From an uncultured Lachnospiraceae bacterium (GTDB taxonomy: Bacteria > Bacillota > Clostridia > Lachnospirales > Lachnospiraceae), in assembly GCA_900551115.1 (NCBI GenBank), contig URUY01000015.1, positions 1 through 64,000 of the forward strand: a stretch of DNA of 64,000 nucleotides, written 5' to 3'. Shown piece after piece: positions 27,701-35,831 of the stretch. The notes under the pieces were generated by a model. The model saw nothing but the letters and a program-made list of their open reading frames with translations, searched no databases and was not told where the DNA came from. How positions within the stretch are numbered: position 1 is the stretch's first letter; every line of letters starts with the position of its first letter. Made by a program: the position numbers and the translations under genes.

Positions 27701-29009
27701 TTCTCTTCTTTCTGCTCTCCGCGTCAGGGAAAAGCAGAACAAGCAGAGAACCATCCGTTCCTCAGCCATAGAAAAAGTGTCCTTTACGGAAGAAATGCGT
27801 CAGGATTACACTATTCTCTGTCCGCAGATGTCTCCCATCCACTTTGAAATCTTAGAACCGGCCTTTAATGCCTGCGGCTATCATTTTGAAGTTCTTAACA
27901 ACGACAACAAGCATTCCGTTGATGTTGGCTTGAAATACGTCAACAATGATGCCTGCTACCCTTCCCTTCTTGTGGTAGGGCAGCTTATGCAGGCACTGCT
28001 TTCCGGTAAATATGACTTAAATAAGACGGCTATTATCATGTCACAGACAGGCGGCGGCTGCCGTGCTACCAACTATATCGGCTTTATCCGCCGTGCCCTT
28101 GAAAAGGCAGGCATGGAACAGATTCCCGTTATTTCCCTGAATCTTGCCGGTATTGAAAGCAACCCCGGCTTCCACTTAAATGCCAATCTTTTAATGCGTG
28201 CCGCATACGGCGCTGTTTTGGGTGATATCTTCATGCGCTGTGTATACCGCATGAGACCTTATGAAGCAGTCCCCGGCAGTGTCAACGAAATGCATAAAAA
28301 ATGGCTGAAAAAAGCACAGGACTTTGTTTCCGGCAAGCACTTAAGCTTCTTTAAGTTTAACCGCCTCTGCCGCGAAATTATCCGTGACTTTGACGCCCTG
28401 CCCATAAAGGAGGACTTAAAGAAGCCCAGAGTAGGTATCGTTGGCGAAATTCTGGTAAAATTCTCTCCTGCCGGCAACAACCATCTGGTAGAGCTGTTAG
28501 AGTCCGAAGGTGCCGAAGCCGTTATGCCTGATTTAATTGACTTTATGCTCTACTGCTTCTACAACCAGATTTATAAAGCAGAAGAGCTTGGCATGAGCAA
28601 AAAATCTGCGCGCATTGCCTCTTTAGGCATTTGGGCTGTTGAAAAGCTCCGCGGCGCGGCTGCAAAAGAATTTGCAAACAGCAGGCATTTTACACCGCCT
28701 GCACATATACGTGACCTGGTGGAATATGCAAAGCCTATCGTATCCATCGGCAATCAGACCGGTGAAGGCTGGTTTTTAACCGGTGAAATGGTAGAGCTGA
28801 TTCATGCAGGCGTTCCCAACATTGTCTGCTGTCAGCCCTTTGGCTGTCTGCCCAACCATGTTGTAGGAAAGGGCGTTATCAAGGAGCTGAGAAAACAGCA
28901 TCCGTCCTCCAATATCGTAGCCATCGACTACGACCCCGGCGCCAGTGAAGTAAACCAGTTAAACCGTATTAAGCTGATGCTTTCTACTGCGGTGAAAAAT
29001 TTAAAATAG
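24789..29009 (+). CDS. Giant fused 2-hydroxyacyl-CoA dehydratase activase/reductase-like protein (HgdC-HgdC-DUF2229-HgdB-like)
   Basis: 1406 residues from the ATG at 24789, with AAAAAGG upstream; an ATG ten codons earlier is less well placed. Two ASKHA ATPase modules are visible, each opening with a phosphate loop (GIDIGSTT near residue 8, GIDAGSTTTK near 325) and each with Cys-bearing cluster motifs (CAGGTG and ARCGV in the first, CSSGCGS in the second). A Cys-rich segment follows (CKGCTNNC, later Cys-Glu-Arg-Gly), then DUF2229-like and dehydratase-subunit-like domains. HgdC-type proteins use ATP to pump a low-potential electron into their partner enzyme. Fused forms are common in Clostridia, but their substrate is unknown. 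No dehydratase subunit genes lie nearby. Confidence 0.9.
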   Translation: MTYTLGIDIGSTTVKIAILDEQHSILFSDYERHFANIRETLSALLKKAYEKLGNITVHPMITGSGGLTLANHLKVPFTQEVIAVATSLKELAPQTDVAIELGGEDAKIIYFEGGNVEQRMNGICAGGTGSFIDQMASLIQTDASGLNEYAKNYNSLYTIAARCGVFAKTDIQPLINEGATKEDLSASIFQAVVNQTISGLACGKPIRGHVAFLGGPLHFLSELKKAFIRTLKLDDAHIIDTDNSHLFAAIGSALNAKEEIFYSMEEMVAKLSTDIKMEFEVERMEPLFQNEAAYQSFKERHDRHHVGTADLSSYRGNAYLGIDAGSTTTKIALVAEDGSLLYSFYSNNDGSPLKTAIRSLKEIYSLLPEGVKIVRSCSTGYGEALMKAAFLLDDGEVETVAHYYAAAFFNPQVDCILDIGGQDMKCIKIKNNTVDSVQLNEACSSGCGSFIETFAKSLNYSVQDFAGAALFAEHPIDLGTRCTVFMNSKVKQAQKEGASVADISAGLAYSVIKNALFKVIKVSDASELGKNIVVQGGTFYNDAVLRSFEKIADCEAIRPDIAGIMGAFGAALIAREHFEEGYETSMLSFRKICDLQFETSMAKCKGCTNNCRLTINKFSGGRQYISGNRCERGLGKSKNANNVPNLFDYKLKRLFSYESLAPNEARNGKIGIPRVLNMYENYPFWHTFFTILGFQVVPSPISNRQIYELGIESIPSESECYPAKLAHGHVTWLIKQNIPLIFYPAIFYERDEVEGANNHYNCPIVTSYSENIKNNIEEIGRGEVDFRNPFMSFRDTDTISSALVKAFPEFDPSLVRSAVLIAWAEQEIARKDIQKKGEETLAWMKENHKRGIVLAGRPYHIDPEINHGIPELITSYDIAVLTEDSISHLGKPERPLIVSDQWMYHSRLYAAASYVKTVDNLDLIQLNSFGCGLDAVTTDQVNDILSGSDKIYTCLKIDEVNNLGAARIRIRSLLSALRVREKQNKQRTIRSSAIEKVSFTEEMRQDYTILCPQMSPIHFEILEPAFNACGYHFEVLNNDNKHSVDVGLKYVNNDACYPSLLVVGQLMQALLSGKYDLNKTAIIMSQTGGGCRATNYIGFIRRALEKAGMEQIPVISLNLAGIESNPGFHLNANLLMRAAYGAVLGDIFMRCVYRMRPYEAVPGSVNEMHKKWLKKAQDFVSGKHLSFFKFNRLCREIIRDFDALPIKEDLKKPRVGIVGEILVKFSPAGNNHLVELLESEGAEAVMPDLIDFMLYCFYNQIYKAEELGMSKKSARIASLGIWAVEKLRGAAAKEFANSRHFTPPAHIRDLVEYAKPIVSIGNQTGEGWFLTGEMVELIHAGVPNIVCCQPFGCLPNHVVGKGVIKELRKQHPSSNIVAIDYDPGASEVNQLNRIKLMLSTAVKNLK

Positions 29010-29050
29010 ACAAAGCTGTTATTTTAAAAAAGCTTTGTCAAAAAAACAGT

Positions 29051-29096
29051 AAGAAACGGTGCAACCTCACAAAGAAGCTGTACCGTTTCTTTTTAT
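29051..29096 (+). terminator. Terminator of the activase gene, probably bidirectional
   Basis: AAGAAACGGT pairs with ACCGTTTCTT around a 20-base loop and is followed by TTTTAT on the plus strand. On the minus strand a run of seven T lies four bases past the stem, so it could also end the transglutaminase transcript. A second hairpin (GACAAAGCT / AGCTTTGTC) lies just before it. Confidence 0.8.
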
Positions 29097-29134
29097 CCGC
29101 CAAAGCGGTAGTTCTATAAGTTTAAATTTTTGTG

Positions 29135-29836
29135 CTATTTATCATTCCTTATCTTTTTAACATTTCTATTCATCAGATGTCTTCCCACATTTCTATATAC
29201 AAATGCCTTAATGCGGGACATTTTCTGATGATGCTCTTTTAATAAATCATCAGGACTATCATACACGCCAAAGTCATTATTGATACCTTCGCTTTGTATG
29301 TAGGTGTTATTTCTATCAAAATCAATAACCGGATTTTTGAAATCCTTTACAGCAACACCATAACCACAAAATGCACCCGTACAATCACTATTCAGTTTCT
29401 GCAAGCTTTCAAGGTATGGTTTATCTAAAATAAAAGCCTCTAATTCATACCATTTTCCTTCAAGCAATACCTCTACCCAACTATGAAATACATTTTGGGG
29501 GGCTAATTTATAAACAACGCCTGTCATTGCTCCTTTTTGCAACTTTTTATCAATGGTAAAACCATGTACCCTGCAGGGAATATTACAAGCCCTTAATAAA
29601 GCCATAAATAATGTACCTTTTGTATTACATTGACCGTAACCGTCAGACAATACTTTAGATGCAGGAATGTTATCATCAACATTATATCCAAATAGGATCT
29701 CATCTCGTACAAAGGCATAAATCTCTTTGATACGCTCAAATTTATCAAGGTTTTTCCACCCCTGCGATTCAATTAACTGCTGCATTGAAATATTTGAATA
29801 ATCAAGAAGTGGTGTTTCCAGAATATATCTATCCAT
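29135..29836 (-). CDS. Transglutaminase-like (papain-fold) protein
   Basis: A 233-residue cytosolic-looking protein without signal peptide. The catalytic Cys is in YGQCNTKGTLFMALLR (near residue 69), the His in FHSWVEV, and an acidic residue follows in WYELEAFILD. Leu-Arg-Ala-Cys-Asn-Ile-Pro-Cys-Arg matches the helix after the Cys in this superfamily. In bacteria these domains are mostly peptidases or amidases rather than cross-linkers. The Shine-Dalgarno GGGGAGGAG is strong. Codon choice is more A/T-rich than in the neighbouring activase, fitting an accessory insertion, and a pseudogene lies just upstream. Confidence 0.85.
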   Translation of the reverse strand: MDRYILETPLLDYSNISMQQLIESQGWKNLDKFERIKEIYAFVRDEILFGYNVDDNIPASKVLSDGYGQCNTKGTLFMALLRACNIPCRVHGFTIDKKLQKGAMTGVVYKLAPQNVFHSWVEVLLEGKWYELEAFILDKPYLESLQKLNSDCTGAFCGYGVAVKDFKNPVIDFDRNNTYIQSEGINNDFGVYDSPDDLLKEHHQKMSRIKAFVYRNVGRHLMNRNVKKIRNDK

Positions 29837-29870
29837 CTTGCTCCTCCCCAGGCTTCAATTTACATGCTTC

Positions 29871-30172
29871 TTAGTCTTTGTATAAATACGAGCCTGCCAT
29901 ACCGCCTTCCAAAAGATATCTGTCAAAGACTGCATACACTGAATTGATATAGTCATACAACTGGTAATATTCGAGCAAATGTTCAAACTCAGGCAAGTTG
30001 AAATTTAAATGAATAATATTGTGATTCAGAACATTTTGCTCAATATAATCTTTAAATGCTTCAAGCGGCTTTGATTTACCGCTACGACGAATGCCGGCAA
30101 TTACCTTTATACAGGTGTTCCGATTACGCCTATAAGTTTATCTAAATACATTTGTCGGTTTATCAATTTCAT
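29871..30172 (-). pseudogene. Remnant of an AAA-type ATP-binding protein (DUF4143-like), frameshifted and internally deleted
   Basis: The ATG at 30172 begins MKLINRQMYLDKLIGVIGTP, the standard opening of a widespread family of ATPases linked to toxin-antitoxin and transposon-like loci. The frame then hits a stop. Dropping to another frame at about 30115 resumes with Val-Ile-Ala-Gly-Ile-Arg-Arg-Ser-Gly-Lys-Ser, the Walker A region, consistent with a one-base deletion. The rest continues IIHLNFNLPEFEHLLEYYQL, then jumps to Ala-Val-Phe-Asp-Arg-Tyr and GGMAGSYLYK before a stop, with the Walker B part missing. Family members are about 400 residues long; this is about 95. The promoter and GAGGTG site are still intact. 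Confidence 0.85.
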
Positions 30173-30401
30173 AATAATCACCTCACGCCTATATTATGCC
30201 TATTTTGTTTACCAAAATCAACATATTTTCAAAATTGGCAAATAGAATTGCAGGGCGATAAAATACCGGGAAAAACTTTTACGGTTTTTCTCGGTATTCA
30301 TCATGTTTCACGATTGCCTTTGCAATGCCGATAATTCAGCATATTTAATATTTTCTAAATACTTCCTTATCAGACGTTAGCAAAGCCATACTGTTTTTGT
30401 T
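30173..30401. other. Intergenic region between pseudogene and oleate hydratase
   Basis: 229 bp. It holds the old promoter of the pseudogene on the minus strand (TTGATT, 17 bases, CATAAT, just upstream of 30172) and an imperfect hairpin at 30262-30298 that may end the oleate hydratase transcript. Confidence 0.5.
30262..30298 (-). terminator. Probable terminator of oleate hydratase
   Basis: AATACCGAGAAAAACC pairs imperfectly with GTTTTTCCCGGTATT around a short loop, followed on the minus strand by TTTTATC. It lies about 100 bp past the stop codon, and the T-tail is short. Confidence 0.5.
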
Positions 30402-32180
30402 TTATCCGATTATATGATATTCCTTTAAAAGCTTTTCAACCTCTGTTCCTTCTATTTTCTTAAGTACTTCTTTTAAAGCAATTTTTTCTTTAAAGCCAAG
30501 CTCCATGTCCGTAATCTTTTTCCCGTCACGCAAAGCAACGGTAGCATTCAGCAGGTCTCTGATATCATATACGCTGCCCCATACTTCAGGCACACCACGG
30601 TCAATCGCAAGCAGTGTATAAACGGCTTCCATAGCAGTACGGATAGAATACTCTGTAGTGAAAACCGTATCCCTCGGTGTCTCTGCAAAATTTCCGATAA
30701 ACGCAAAGTTTACAGAGCCATCAGGCACAACTGCCGGTCTGTCCCCCTCTTCGCGAGGCTGGAAATAGGCGCTGGCAAAGGGCATCATAACAGGAACTGT
30801 ATTGGCGCTGTTCCTTGCCATCTCTTCAATCTGCTCTTCGGGAACACCCAAATGATAAAGCCATTCCTCACAGATTTCCATCCCCGTACAATCACGCATG
30901 GTCTTTTTAATAAAGTTACCCGGTCTGTCTGAGAACATTCCGTAAAGCCATACCAACACCTGCCCCTTAGACTGATTCCGGTACTGGGGCTGACGATTAA
31001 TAGTCCAGCTAAGAAGCCAGTTAGAATCCTTTACGGTAACAATACCTCCTGTCACCACCTTACCTGACAGGGGATCTCTCTTACAGATTTTCTGAATATA
31101 CGGCAAAATTTTCTCGTCAAGGGTATTGACGGTTGCACTAACCCAGTTACTGTCTTCAGGGTCAGTACAGAACTTGTCAGGATGTCCAAAGCCGGAATCC
31201 TGCTTTGCAATCCTGCGCCACAGTGCAAAGCTGCCGTCTGCGTGTATCTCGCTGTCCATGCCGGTCGCTTCTGTCTGACTTCCATAAGTGGAATTTTCAA
31301 CATTGCTTCCATTTGTATAGAATACCAAATCATTTTCAGTCAAATCAATATTGCCGCTCTTTTCGCCGTCTTCCAAAACAATCGTCTTTGCGATTTTCCT
31401 TCCGTCATGAATATCGAAAATCACATTCATAACCTTTGTATTATAATGAAACTGTACATCGTGTTCCTCAAGATACTTAACCATGGGAAGCACCATAGAC
31501 TCATATTGGTTGTATTTGGTAAAACGCAGGGCTGTGAAATCAGGAAGCCCGCCAATGTGGTGGATATATCTCTGCATATAACGCTTCATTTCAAGGGCGC
31601 TTTGGTCATCCTTGAAAGCAAACATAGTCCGCCAGTACATCCAGAAATTGGTGTCAAATACTTCCTTGTCGAAAATTTCTGTCATTTTTACATTTGCAAG
31701 CTTTTCGTCCGGCGTCATGAAAAGTTTCATGATTTCCATACTGCCCTTGTCAGACAAACCAAATTTTTTATCCGTGTGAGCATCCTCACCCTGATTTTGA
31801 GTCGCTCTGCACAGAGAATAGTTAGGATCCTTCTTATTCAGCCAGTAGTATTCGTCCAAAACACTAATGCCGTCTGTTTCAATAGAAGGAATCGAACGAA
31901 ACAAATCCCACATACATTCAAAATGGTTATCCATCTCACGTCCGCCGCGCATAACATAACCTATATTTGTAAAAAAATCACCGTCAAGGGCGCCGCCGGG
32001 GATTGAATTTTTCTCCAAAATATGAATATGTGTTCCGGGCATCTGTGCGTCACGCACAAGAAAACAAGCTGCAGACAGAGAAGCCAGGCCGCTTCCAATC
32101 AGATATGCAGACTTATGTTCCACGCCTTCCGGCTTTTCAGGATGTGCAAATGCTTCATAGTTACCGCTTGAATAATACAT
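30402..32180 (-). CDS. ohyA: Oleate hydratase (FAD-dependent, myosin-cross-reactive antigen family)
   Basis: 592 residues. Oleate hydratase adds water to the cis-9 double bond of unsaturated fatty acids, giving 10-hydroxy acids, and detoxifies free fatty acids. The FAD motif is at the N-terminus (AYLIGSGLASLSAACFL). MRGGREMDNHFECMWDLFRSIPS and the later NQYESMVLPMVKYL are trademark segments of the family. The length fits. GGAGG lies eight bases before the ATG. A TetR-type regulator is directly upstream on the same strand, and such regulators commonly respond to fatty acids. Confidence 0.96.
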   Translation of the reverse strand: MYYSSGNYEAFAHPEKPEGVEHKSAYLIGSGLASLSAACFLVRDAQMPGTHIHILEKNSIPGGALDGDFFTNIGYVMRGGREMDNHFECMWDLFRSIPSIETDGISVLDEYYWLNKKDPNYSLCRATQNQGEDAHTDKKFGLSDKGSMEIMKLFMTPDEKLANVKMTEIFDKEVFDTNFWMYWRTMFAFKDDQSALEMKRYMQRYIHHIGGLPDFTALRFTKYNQYESMVLPMVKYLEEHDVQFHYNTKVMNVIFDIHDGRKIAKTIVLEDGEKSGNIDLTENDLVFYTNGSNVENSTYGSQTEATGMDSEIHADGSFALWRRIAKQDSGFGHPDKFCTDPEDSNWVSATVNTLDEKILPYIQKICKRDPLSGKVVTGGIVTVKDSNWLLSWTINRQPQYRNQSKGQVLVWLYGMFSDRPGNFIKKTMRDCTGMEICEEWLYHLGVPEEQIEEMARNSANTVPVMMPFASAYFQPREEGDRPAVVPDGSVNFAFIGNFAETPRDTVFTTEYSIRTAMEAVYTLLAIDRGVPEVWGSVYDIRDLLNATVALRDGKKITDMELGFKEKIALKEVLKKIEGTEVEKLLKEYHIIG

Positions 32181-32215
32181 AATAAATACCTCCGTAGTTT
32201 TTAATTTATGGCATC

Positions 32216-32244
32216 ATTATAGTAATTGTCCAAAACATCTGCAA
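32216..32244 (-). promoter_or_regulatory. Promoter of oleate hydratase
   Basis: A perfect TATAAT (32221-32216) is spaced 17 bases from TTGCAG (32244-32239), about 35 bp upstream of the start codon. The large palindrome lies immediately upstream of the -35. Confidence 0.65.
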
Positions 32245-32250
32245 TAAACA

Positions 32251-32286
32251 GAAAAACCGTCATGATAAAAGTTTTATCATGACGGT
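32251..32286 (-). terminator. Perfect 15-bp palindrome: terminator of tetR and/or operator for ohyA
   Basis: ACCGTCATGATAAAA and its exact complement are separated by one base (32256-32286). On the minus strand TTTTTCTG follows, which gives a good factor-independent terminator for the tetR-type gene 38 bp upstream. Its perfect symmetry and its position directly upstream of the ohyA -35 also fit a TetR-family operator. Sequence alone cannot separate the two. Confidence 0.7.
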
Positions 32287-32323
32287 GAAACTGCTAAATG
32301 TTTTATCAAATCGGCAACTTTGT

Positions 32324-32887
32324 TTAGTTTCCGTCCGTGCGGTACGCCTCCAAAGCACGCAAAAAATTTCCATGCATCAGCAAAGAAAGCTTATTCACTA
32401 TTTTTGTGGGGTCTTCCTTCATGTCTCCTCTAATCCAGTCAAGCATCAATCCGACAAAAGCATATTTGTAGCAGTTTGCAATAAAAGCTTTATCTTCTTC
32501 ACTGACCTTCATCTCTCCGGCTTCCTCGTTAACAACATTAATCAATAAATCATATGTAACTTTATACAAATAGATTTCCACCTGTTCCCGACTGACCGAA
32601 CGATATACATTCATAATAAAGGGCTTGTTCTCTTTGACTGCTTCAAATATCTGCAAAAATCCCTGTTGCCATGTGCTATAGGTCTTTTTCCCTTCCAACG
32701 CCTTGGTTGCATCTTCAACACAGGACCATTCAATCAAATCATAGATATCCTTAAAATGGTAATAAAAGGTCATGCGATTTATTCCGCAGTCCTCCGCAAT
32801 ATCATTTATCGTTATTTTATCAAGAGACTTTTTGAGAAGTAAATTTTTAAGCGATGCCTCCAGCGCCCGTTTTGTTGTCTGTGACAT
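32324..32887 (-). CDS. TetR/AcrR-family transcriptional regulator
   Basis: 187 residues from an ATG at about 32887, with GAAAGGAGC just before it; a longer reading from 32929 starts at a TTG without a good site. The N-terminal helix-turn-helix is classic: KITINDIAEDCGINRMTFYYHFKDIYDLI, where Thr-Phe-Tyr-Tyr-His-Phe is the recognition-helix signature. The ligand domain is helical. The sequence resembles the DhaS-like subgroup of TetR regulators. Placed just upstream of oleate hydratase, it probably controls that gene in response to fatty acids. Confidence 0.88.
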   Translation of the reverse strand: MSQTTKRALEASLKNLLLKKSLDKITINDIAEDCGINRMTFYYHFKDIYDLIEWSCVEDATKALEGKKTYSTWQQGFLQIFEAVKENKPFIMNVYRSVSREQVEIYLYKVTYDLLINVVNEEAGEMKVSEEDKAFIANCYKYAFVGLMLDWIRGDMKEDPTKIVNKLSLLMHGNFLRALEAYRTDGN

Positions 32888-32962
32888 GAGCAAGCTCCTT
32901 TCCGCTTCATCTTTTAAATCATACCACAAAAAAACAAAAATTTCACGCCAAGTTCTGAATGC

Positions 32963-33673
32963 CTAATTTCCTACTCTTCTTTTTCTTAACAGAAAATAAG
33001 ATGCCGCAAAAAGTACTGCTGCTATTACTGCCATGATAATAATCTGCCAGATATTACCCATACGCTTTATTTTTCCAGCCAGAGCAATAAACTCACTCTT
33101 TCCCGTTCCTGAAGGTGTCATTCTAAGCCATACTCCAAAAAGCATCATAGCCGCCCACAGCACCCAGAACACCTTCATTTTAAATATAATGCACAAAGCA
33201 CCGCCAAAAAGCCTAACAGCCGGTACTAAAAGCCAGGCTCCCAAAAGCACTTTTGCATTTAATACAAGCCATGCAAAGTCAATTTCACAGGTATATCCCT
33301 TATAAAAAACAGCTGCCACCCCCTGTTCCAGATACGCCAGTCCCACAATGACTGCCAGCACAATTCCGGTATTTATCAGATTTACAACCGCATAGGATAT
33401 AAAAAATTCTTTTCTTGTTCTTCCCATGGAAATCATCATGTCAAACTCGCTCTGGCATTGGAGTATTCCCACAAAAATGCTTGTAAACAGAAACATCATA
33501 AAGGCAAACATTGCGCCAAACATCGCATAGGTCCGTTCATCCTTAGAAGTGATACAGGCTACTATAATGAACACCAATACTATTGTGGCAAGCCCGGTAG
33601 TTACAGTAACCCCCAGAATCTGCAAAAACTCTTTTGTCATATAAATCCACGTATTTTTAATCTGCTTTAACAT
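32963..33673 (-). CDS. ABC transporter membrane protein (YtrC/ABC-2-like)
   Basis: A 236-residue protein with six predicted membrane helices and a basic C-terminal end (Leu-Leu-Arg-Lys-Arg-Arg). GGGGGAG lies seven bases before the ATG. The segment MISMGRTRKEFF between helices matches the MGxTRR loop of ABC-2 type bacteriocin/antibiotic exporters, and the same phrase occurs in the next permease (MGSTRRDSF). It is the last gene of a GntR-ATPase-permease-permease operon. Confidence 0.82.
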   Translation of the reverse strand: MLKQIKNTWIYMTKEFLQILGVTVTTGLATIVLVFIIVACITSKDERTYAMFGAMFAFMMFLFTSIFVGILQCQSEFDMMISMGRTRKEFFISYAVVNLINTGIVLAVIVGLAYLEQGVAAVFYKGYTCEIDFAWLVLNAKVLLGAWLLVPAVRLFGGALCIIFKMKVFWVLWAAMMLFGVWLRMTPSGTGKSEFIALAGKIKRMGNIWQIIIMAVIAAVLFAASYFLLRKRRVGN

Positions 33674-33689
33674 ATTTTTACTCCCCCGC

Positions 33690-34337
33690 TTATACCTTGA
33701 CTTCTATTTTTCTGGCTACCAGCCAGTGAAGGGCAATGGTCACTGCTGTAAAAACAACTGCCGCTGCCATGGTCCAGCCGCTGTTCAAGAGCTGCAGCAA
33801 TTCCCCCTTATATGCCACTGCGGCATAAAGTATGACTCCCAATCCCGCAAGGGTAAGCAGCAGATAAACCACAACACCTACAATCCCTCCAAACCTTAAA
33901 CAAAAAAGGCTTATCAGGTTACCCATTCCTACCGTAATAATCATAATTACTATAGAAAACAAAAACAATTCTGCCGTATCCGGTCTTTTTTCATTTTGAG
34001 CCAATATTTCATTAGAGACAAGTCCCCCTGCAAGCATCTCCAGCTCCAGTACAAAAAGCATGATTTCCATAGAGATAAAGCTGTCTCGCCTTGTACTGCC
34101 CATGGATAAGGTAAAAGGGATATAGGTAATGGCTGCCGACATCGCTATCATAATTACTGTCAAAAAATTTATCATCAGAAAAAGATTGGCAAACTGTTCT
34201 AAGAACAGTTTAAAAAAATTTCTGTTCGCAGAAAGTCCGGTTACAACCGAAACAAAAAATATCATAACAATTACCACACCGGCAATCATTTCCATGGTAT
34301 AGCCCCAATACAGTAAATTTCTTTTTATTCCCTTCAT
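33690..34337 (-). CDS. ABC transporter membrane protein
   Basis: 215 residues from the ATG at 34337, which overlaps the end of the ATPase gene and has GGAGGGG seven bases upstream; a longer reading from 34370 is not supported. Six hydrophobic segments alternate with short loops. The MGSTRRDSFISME loop pairs it with the following permease, so the two are likely to form a heterodimeric membrane channel. Confidence 0.82.
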   Translation of the reverse strand: MKGIKRNLLYWGYTMEMIAGVVIVMIFFVSVVTGLSANRNFFKLFLEQFANLFLMINFLTVIMIAMSAAITYIPFTLSMGSTRRDSFISMEIMLFVLELEMLAGGLVSNEILAQNEKRPDTAELFLFSIVIMIITVGMGNLISLFCLRFGGIVGVVVYLLLTLAGLGVILYAAVAYKGELLQLLNSGWTMAAAVVFTAVTIALHWLVARKIEVKV

Positions 34338-34338
34338 A

Positions 34339-35223
34339 TCAGTTCCCCTCCTTGCCGCTAAGAGCCACAAACAGCTGCTGCAGATTAACAGACTGTACGG
34401 TTACCTCTGTATGTGCAGGCAGCTTCTGTCCCTTAGAAAGCAATACTGTAACACCTTTACTCCTTCCTATCTTCTCCTCATGCATGCAGGTAAGGTGTGC
34501 TGTCACAGCGTCCACTTCCTCATCCTTTCCGCTTATATGAAAGGCTCTTTCTAACAGTTCCTGGGTATTTTCCTTTAAAAGAATCTGACCTTTATCCAAC
34601 ATAATGACCTCGTCAAAAATCCCTGCCGCTTCTTCGATAATATGGGTAGAAACAATAAAGGTCCTGCCGCTTTTTGTAAACTCCTCCAGTAAAACCCGGT
34701 AAAAATACTCCCGCATCACTACATCCAGTCCGGCTACCGGCTCATCCAAAAAGGTATAGTCAGCCTTGCTCGCCAGTGCAATAACGATAGTCAGCATGGA
34801 CAGCATACCCTTTGACAGCTTTGCCACCTTCTTTTTTACGTCCAGCTCAAATTCCTTTACCAGTCTGTCTGCCATCTGTTTATCCCAGTTCGGCATATAC
34901 CAGGAAGCCGCGCGCAGATACTCCTTTACCTTATAGGAATTCGCTACTGTTCCGTTTATGGCAATAGGATTGATTTCCCTTGAAAAACAGATATGGTCAA
35001 GAGCCTCTCTGTTTTCCCATACCGGCATACCGTTTACCGTAACAGTTCCTGCCGTTGCAGGATTCTGTGCGGAAAGAATGGATAACAGTGTTGTTTTTCC
35101 CGCTCCGTTTCTTCCAATCAATCCGTAAATCTTTCCCTTTTCCAGCTCCAGACTGACCTTGGAAAGAACTTCCTTTTTCCCATAGGTTTTTGTAATATTA
35201 CTGCAAACTATTTTTTCTTCCAT
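34339..35223 (-). CDS. ABC transporter ATP-binding protein (YtrB-like)
   Basis: A 294-residue protein. Walker A is GRNGAGKTT, the signature region reads LSKGMLSML, Walker B is TFLDEPVAGLD and the switch His lies in VSTHIIEEA. The C-terminal extension of about 80 residues is typical of drug and bacteriocin exporters. It should power the two permeases that follow. The gene lies 34 bp after the GntR-type regulator. Confidence 0.93.
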   Translation of the reverse strand: MEEKIVCSNITKTYGKKEVLSKVSLELEKGKIYGLIGRNGAGKTTLLSILSAQNPATAGTVTVNGMPVWENREALDHICFSREINPIAINGTVANSYKVKEYLRAASWYMPNWDKQMADRLVKEFELDVKKKVAKLSKGMLSMLTIVIALASKADYTFLDEPVAGLDVVMREYFYRVLLEEFTKSGRTFIVSTHIIEEAAGIFDEVIMLDKGQILLKENTQELLERAFHISGKDEEVDAVTAHLTCMHEEKIGRSKGVTVLLSKGQKLPAHTEVTVQSVNLQQLFVALSGKEGN

Positions 35224-35256
35224 TTCTTTCTCCCTCTTTACTCTGTATTTTACAGT

Positions 35257-35619
35257 CTATTTGCTCTTGGCAATCATATTTATCAGTTCTTCCTTTGTAA
35301 TGCCGATACTTAACGCTTCCTCTAAAAGCTTTTTAACATAGTTGTCAAAAAAAGCTTCCTGTCTTCTCTCTTTTATACTGTTTTTTGCACCTGATGCCAC
35401 AAACATGCCTATCCCCCTTTTCTTATATAAAACGCCGTCATCTACCAGTATGTTAATCCCCTTAGCCGCCGTTGCCGGATTAATCGCATACAGCTTCGCC
35501 AGTTCATTTGTACTGGGAACCCGTTCCTCTTCCAGCAGAATATCCCGCAGGATATCATTTTCTATCATTTCACTGATTTGCAGATATATGGACTTCTCCT
35601 GATTCAGAATCTCATTCAC
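35257..35619 (-). CDS. GntR-family regulator, YtrA type
   Basis: 120 residues starting at a GTG (35619) with AAGGAGGG upstream. It has a winged helix (QISEMIENDILRDILLEEERVPSTNELAKLYAINPATAAKGINIL) and only a short tail, which is the YtrA subgroup. YtrA-type repressors head ABC exporter operons and respond to cell-wall antibiotics or similar stress. Here it is the first gene before an ATPase and two permeases, so autoregulation of the operon is expected. Confidence 0.9.
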   Translation of the reverse strand: MNEILNQEKSIYLQISEMIENDILRDILLEEERVPSTNELAKLYAINPATAAKGINILVDDGVLYKKRGIGMFVASGAKNSIKERRQEAFFDNYVKKLLEEALSIGITKEELINMIAKSK

Positions 35620-35753
35620 ATTTTTCCCTCCTTTCCCTTTTCTTGGTTGTGCGGTTCATTACTTATGTAATTAACCATATCACCAGCAGACTGTATTGTC
35701 AATACTTTTTTTAACTTACTTTTTAATCTTCTTTTTGTACCGCCGCCTTTATA

Positions 35754-35781
35754 GAAAAAAGAGCGTTTTCACGCTCTTTTC
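35754..35781 (-). terminator. Terminator of the NYN-domain gene
   Basis: AAAAGAGCG and CGCTCTTTT arms around a six-base loop, with T-runs on both sides; lies 50 bp past the stop on the minus strand. Confidence 0.85.
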
Positions 35782-35831
35782 TCCGGTTTTTCAGTTATTT
35801 ACTTATGCTCATCCTTTTCTTTATTTTCGGC

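Noticed and set aside
31182..32006. Long plus-strand open frame (274 codons) opposite oleate hydratase
   Set aside because: It lies wholly antisense to a well-supported gene, has no ribosome site, and its translation is Cys/His/Ile-rich low-quality sequence without motifs.
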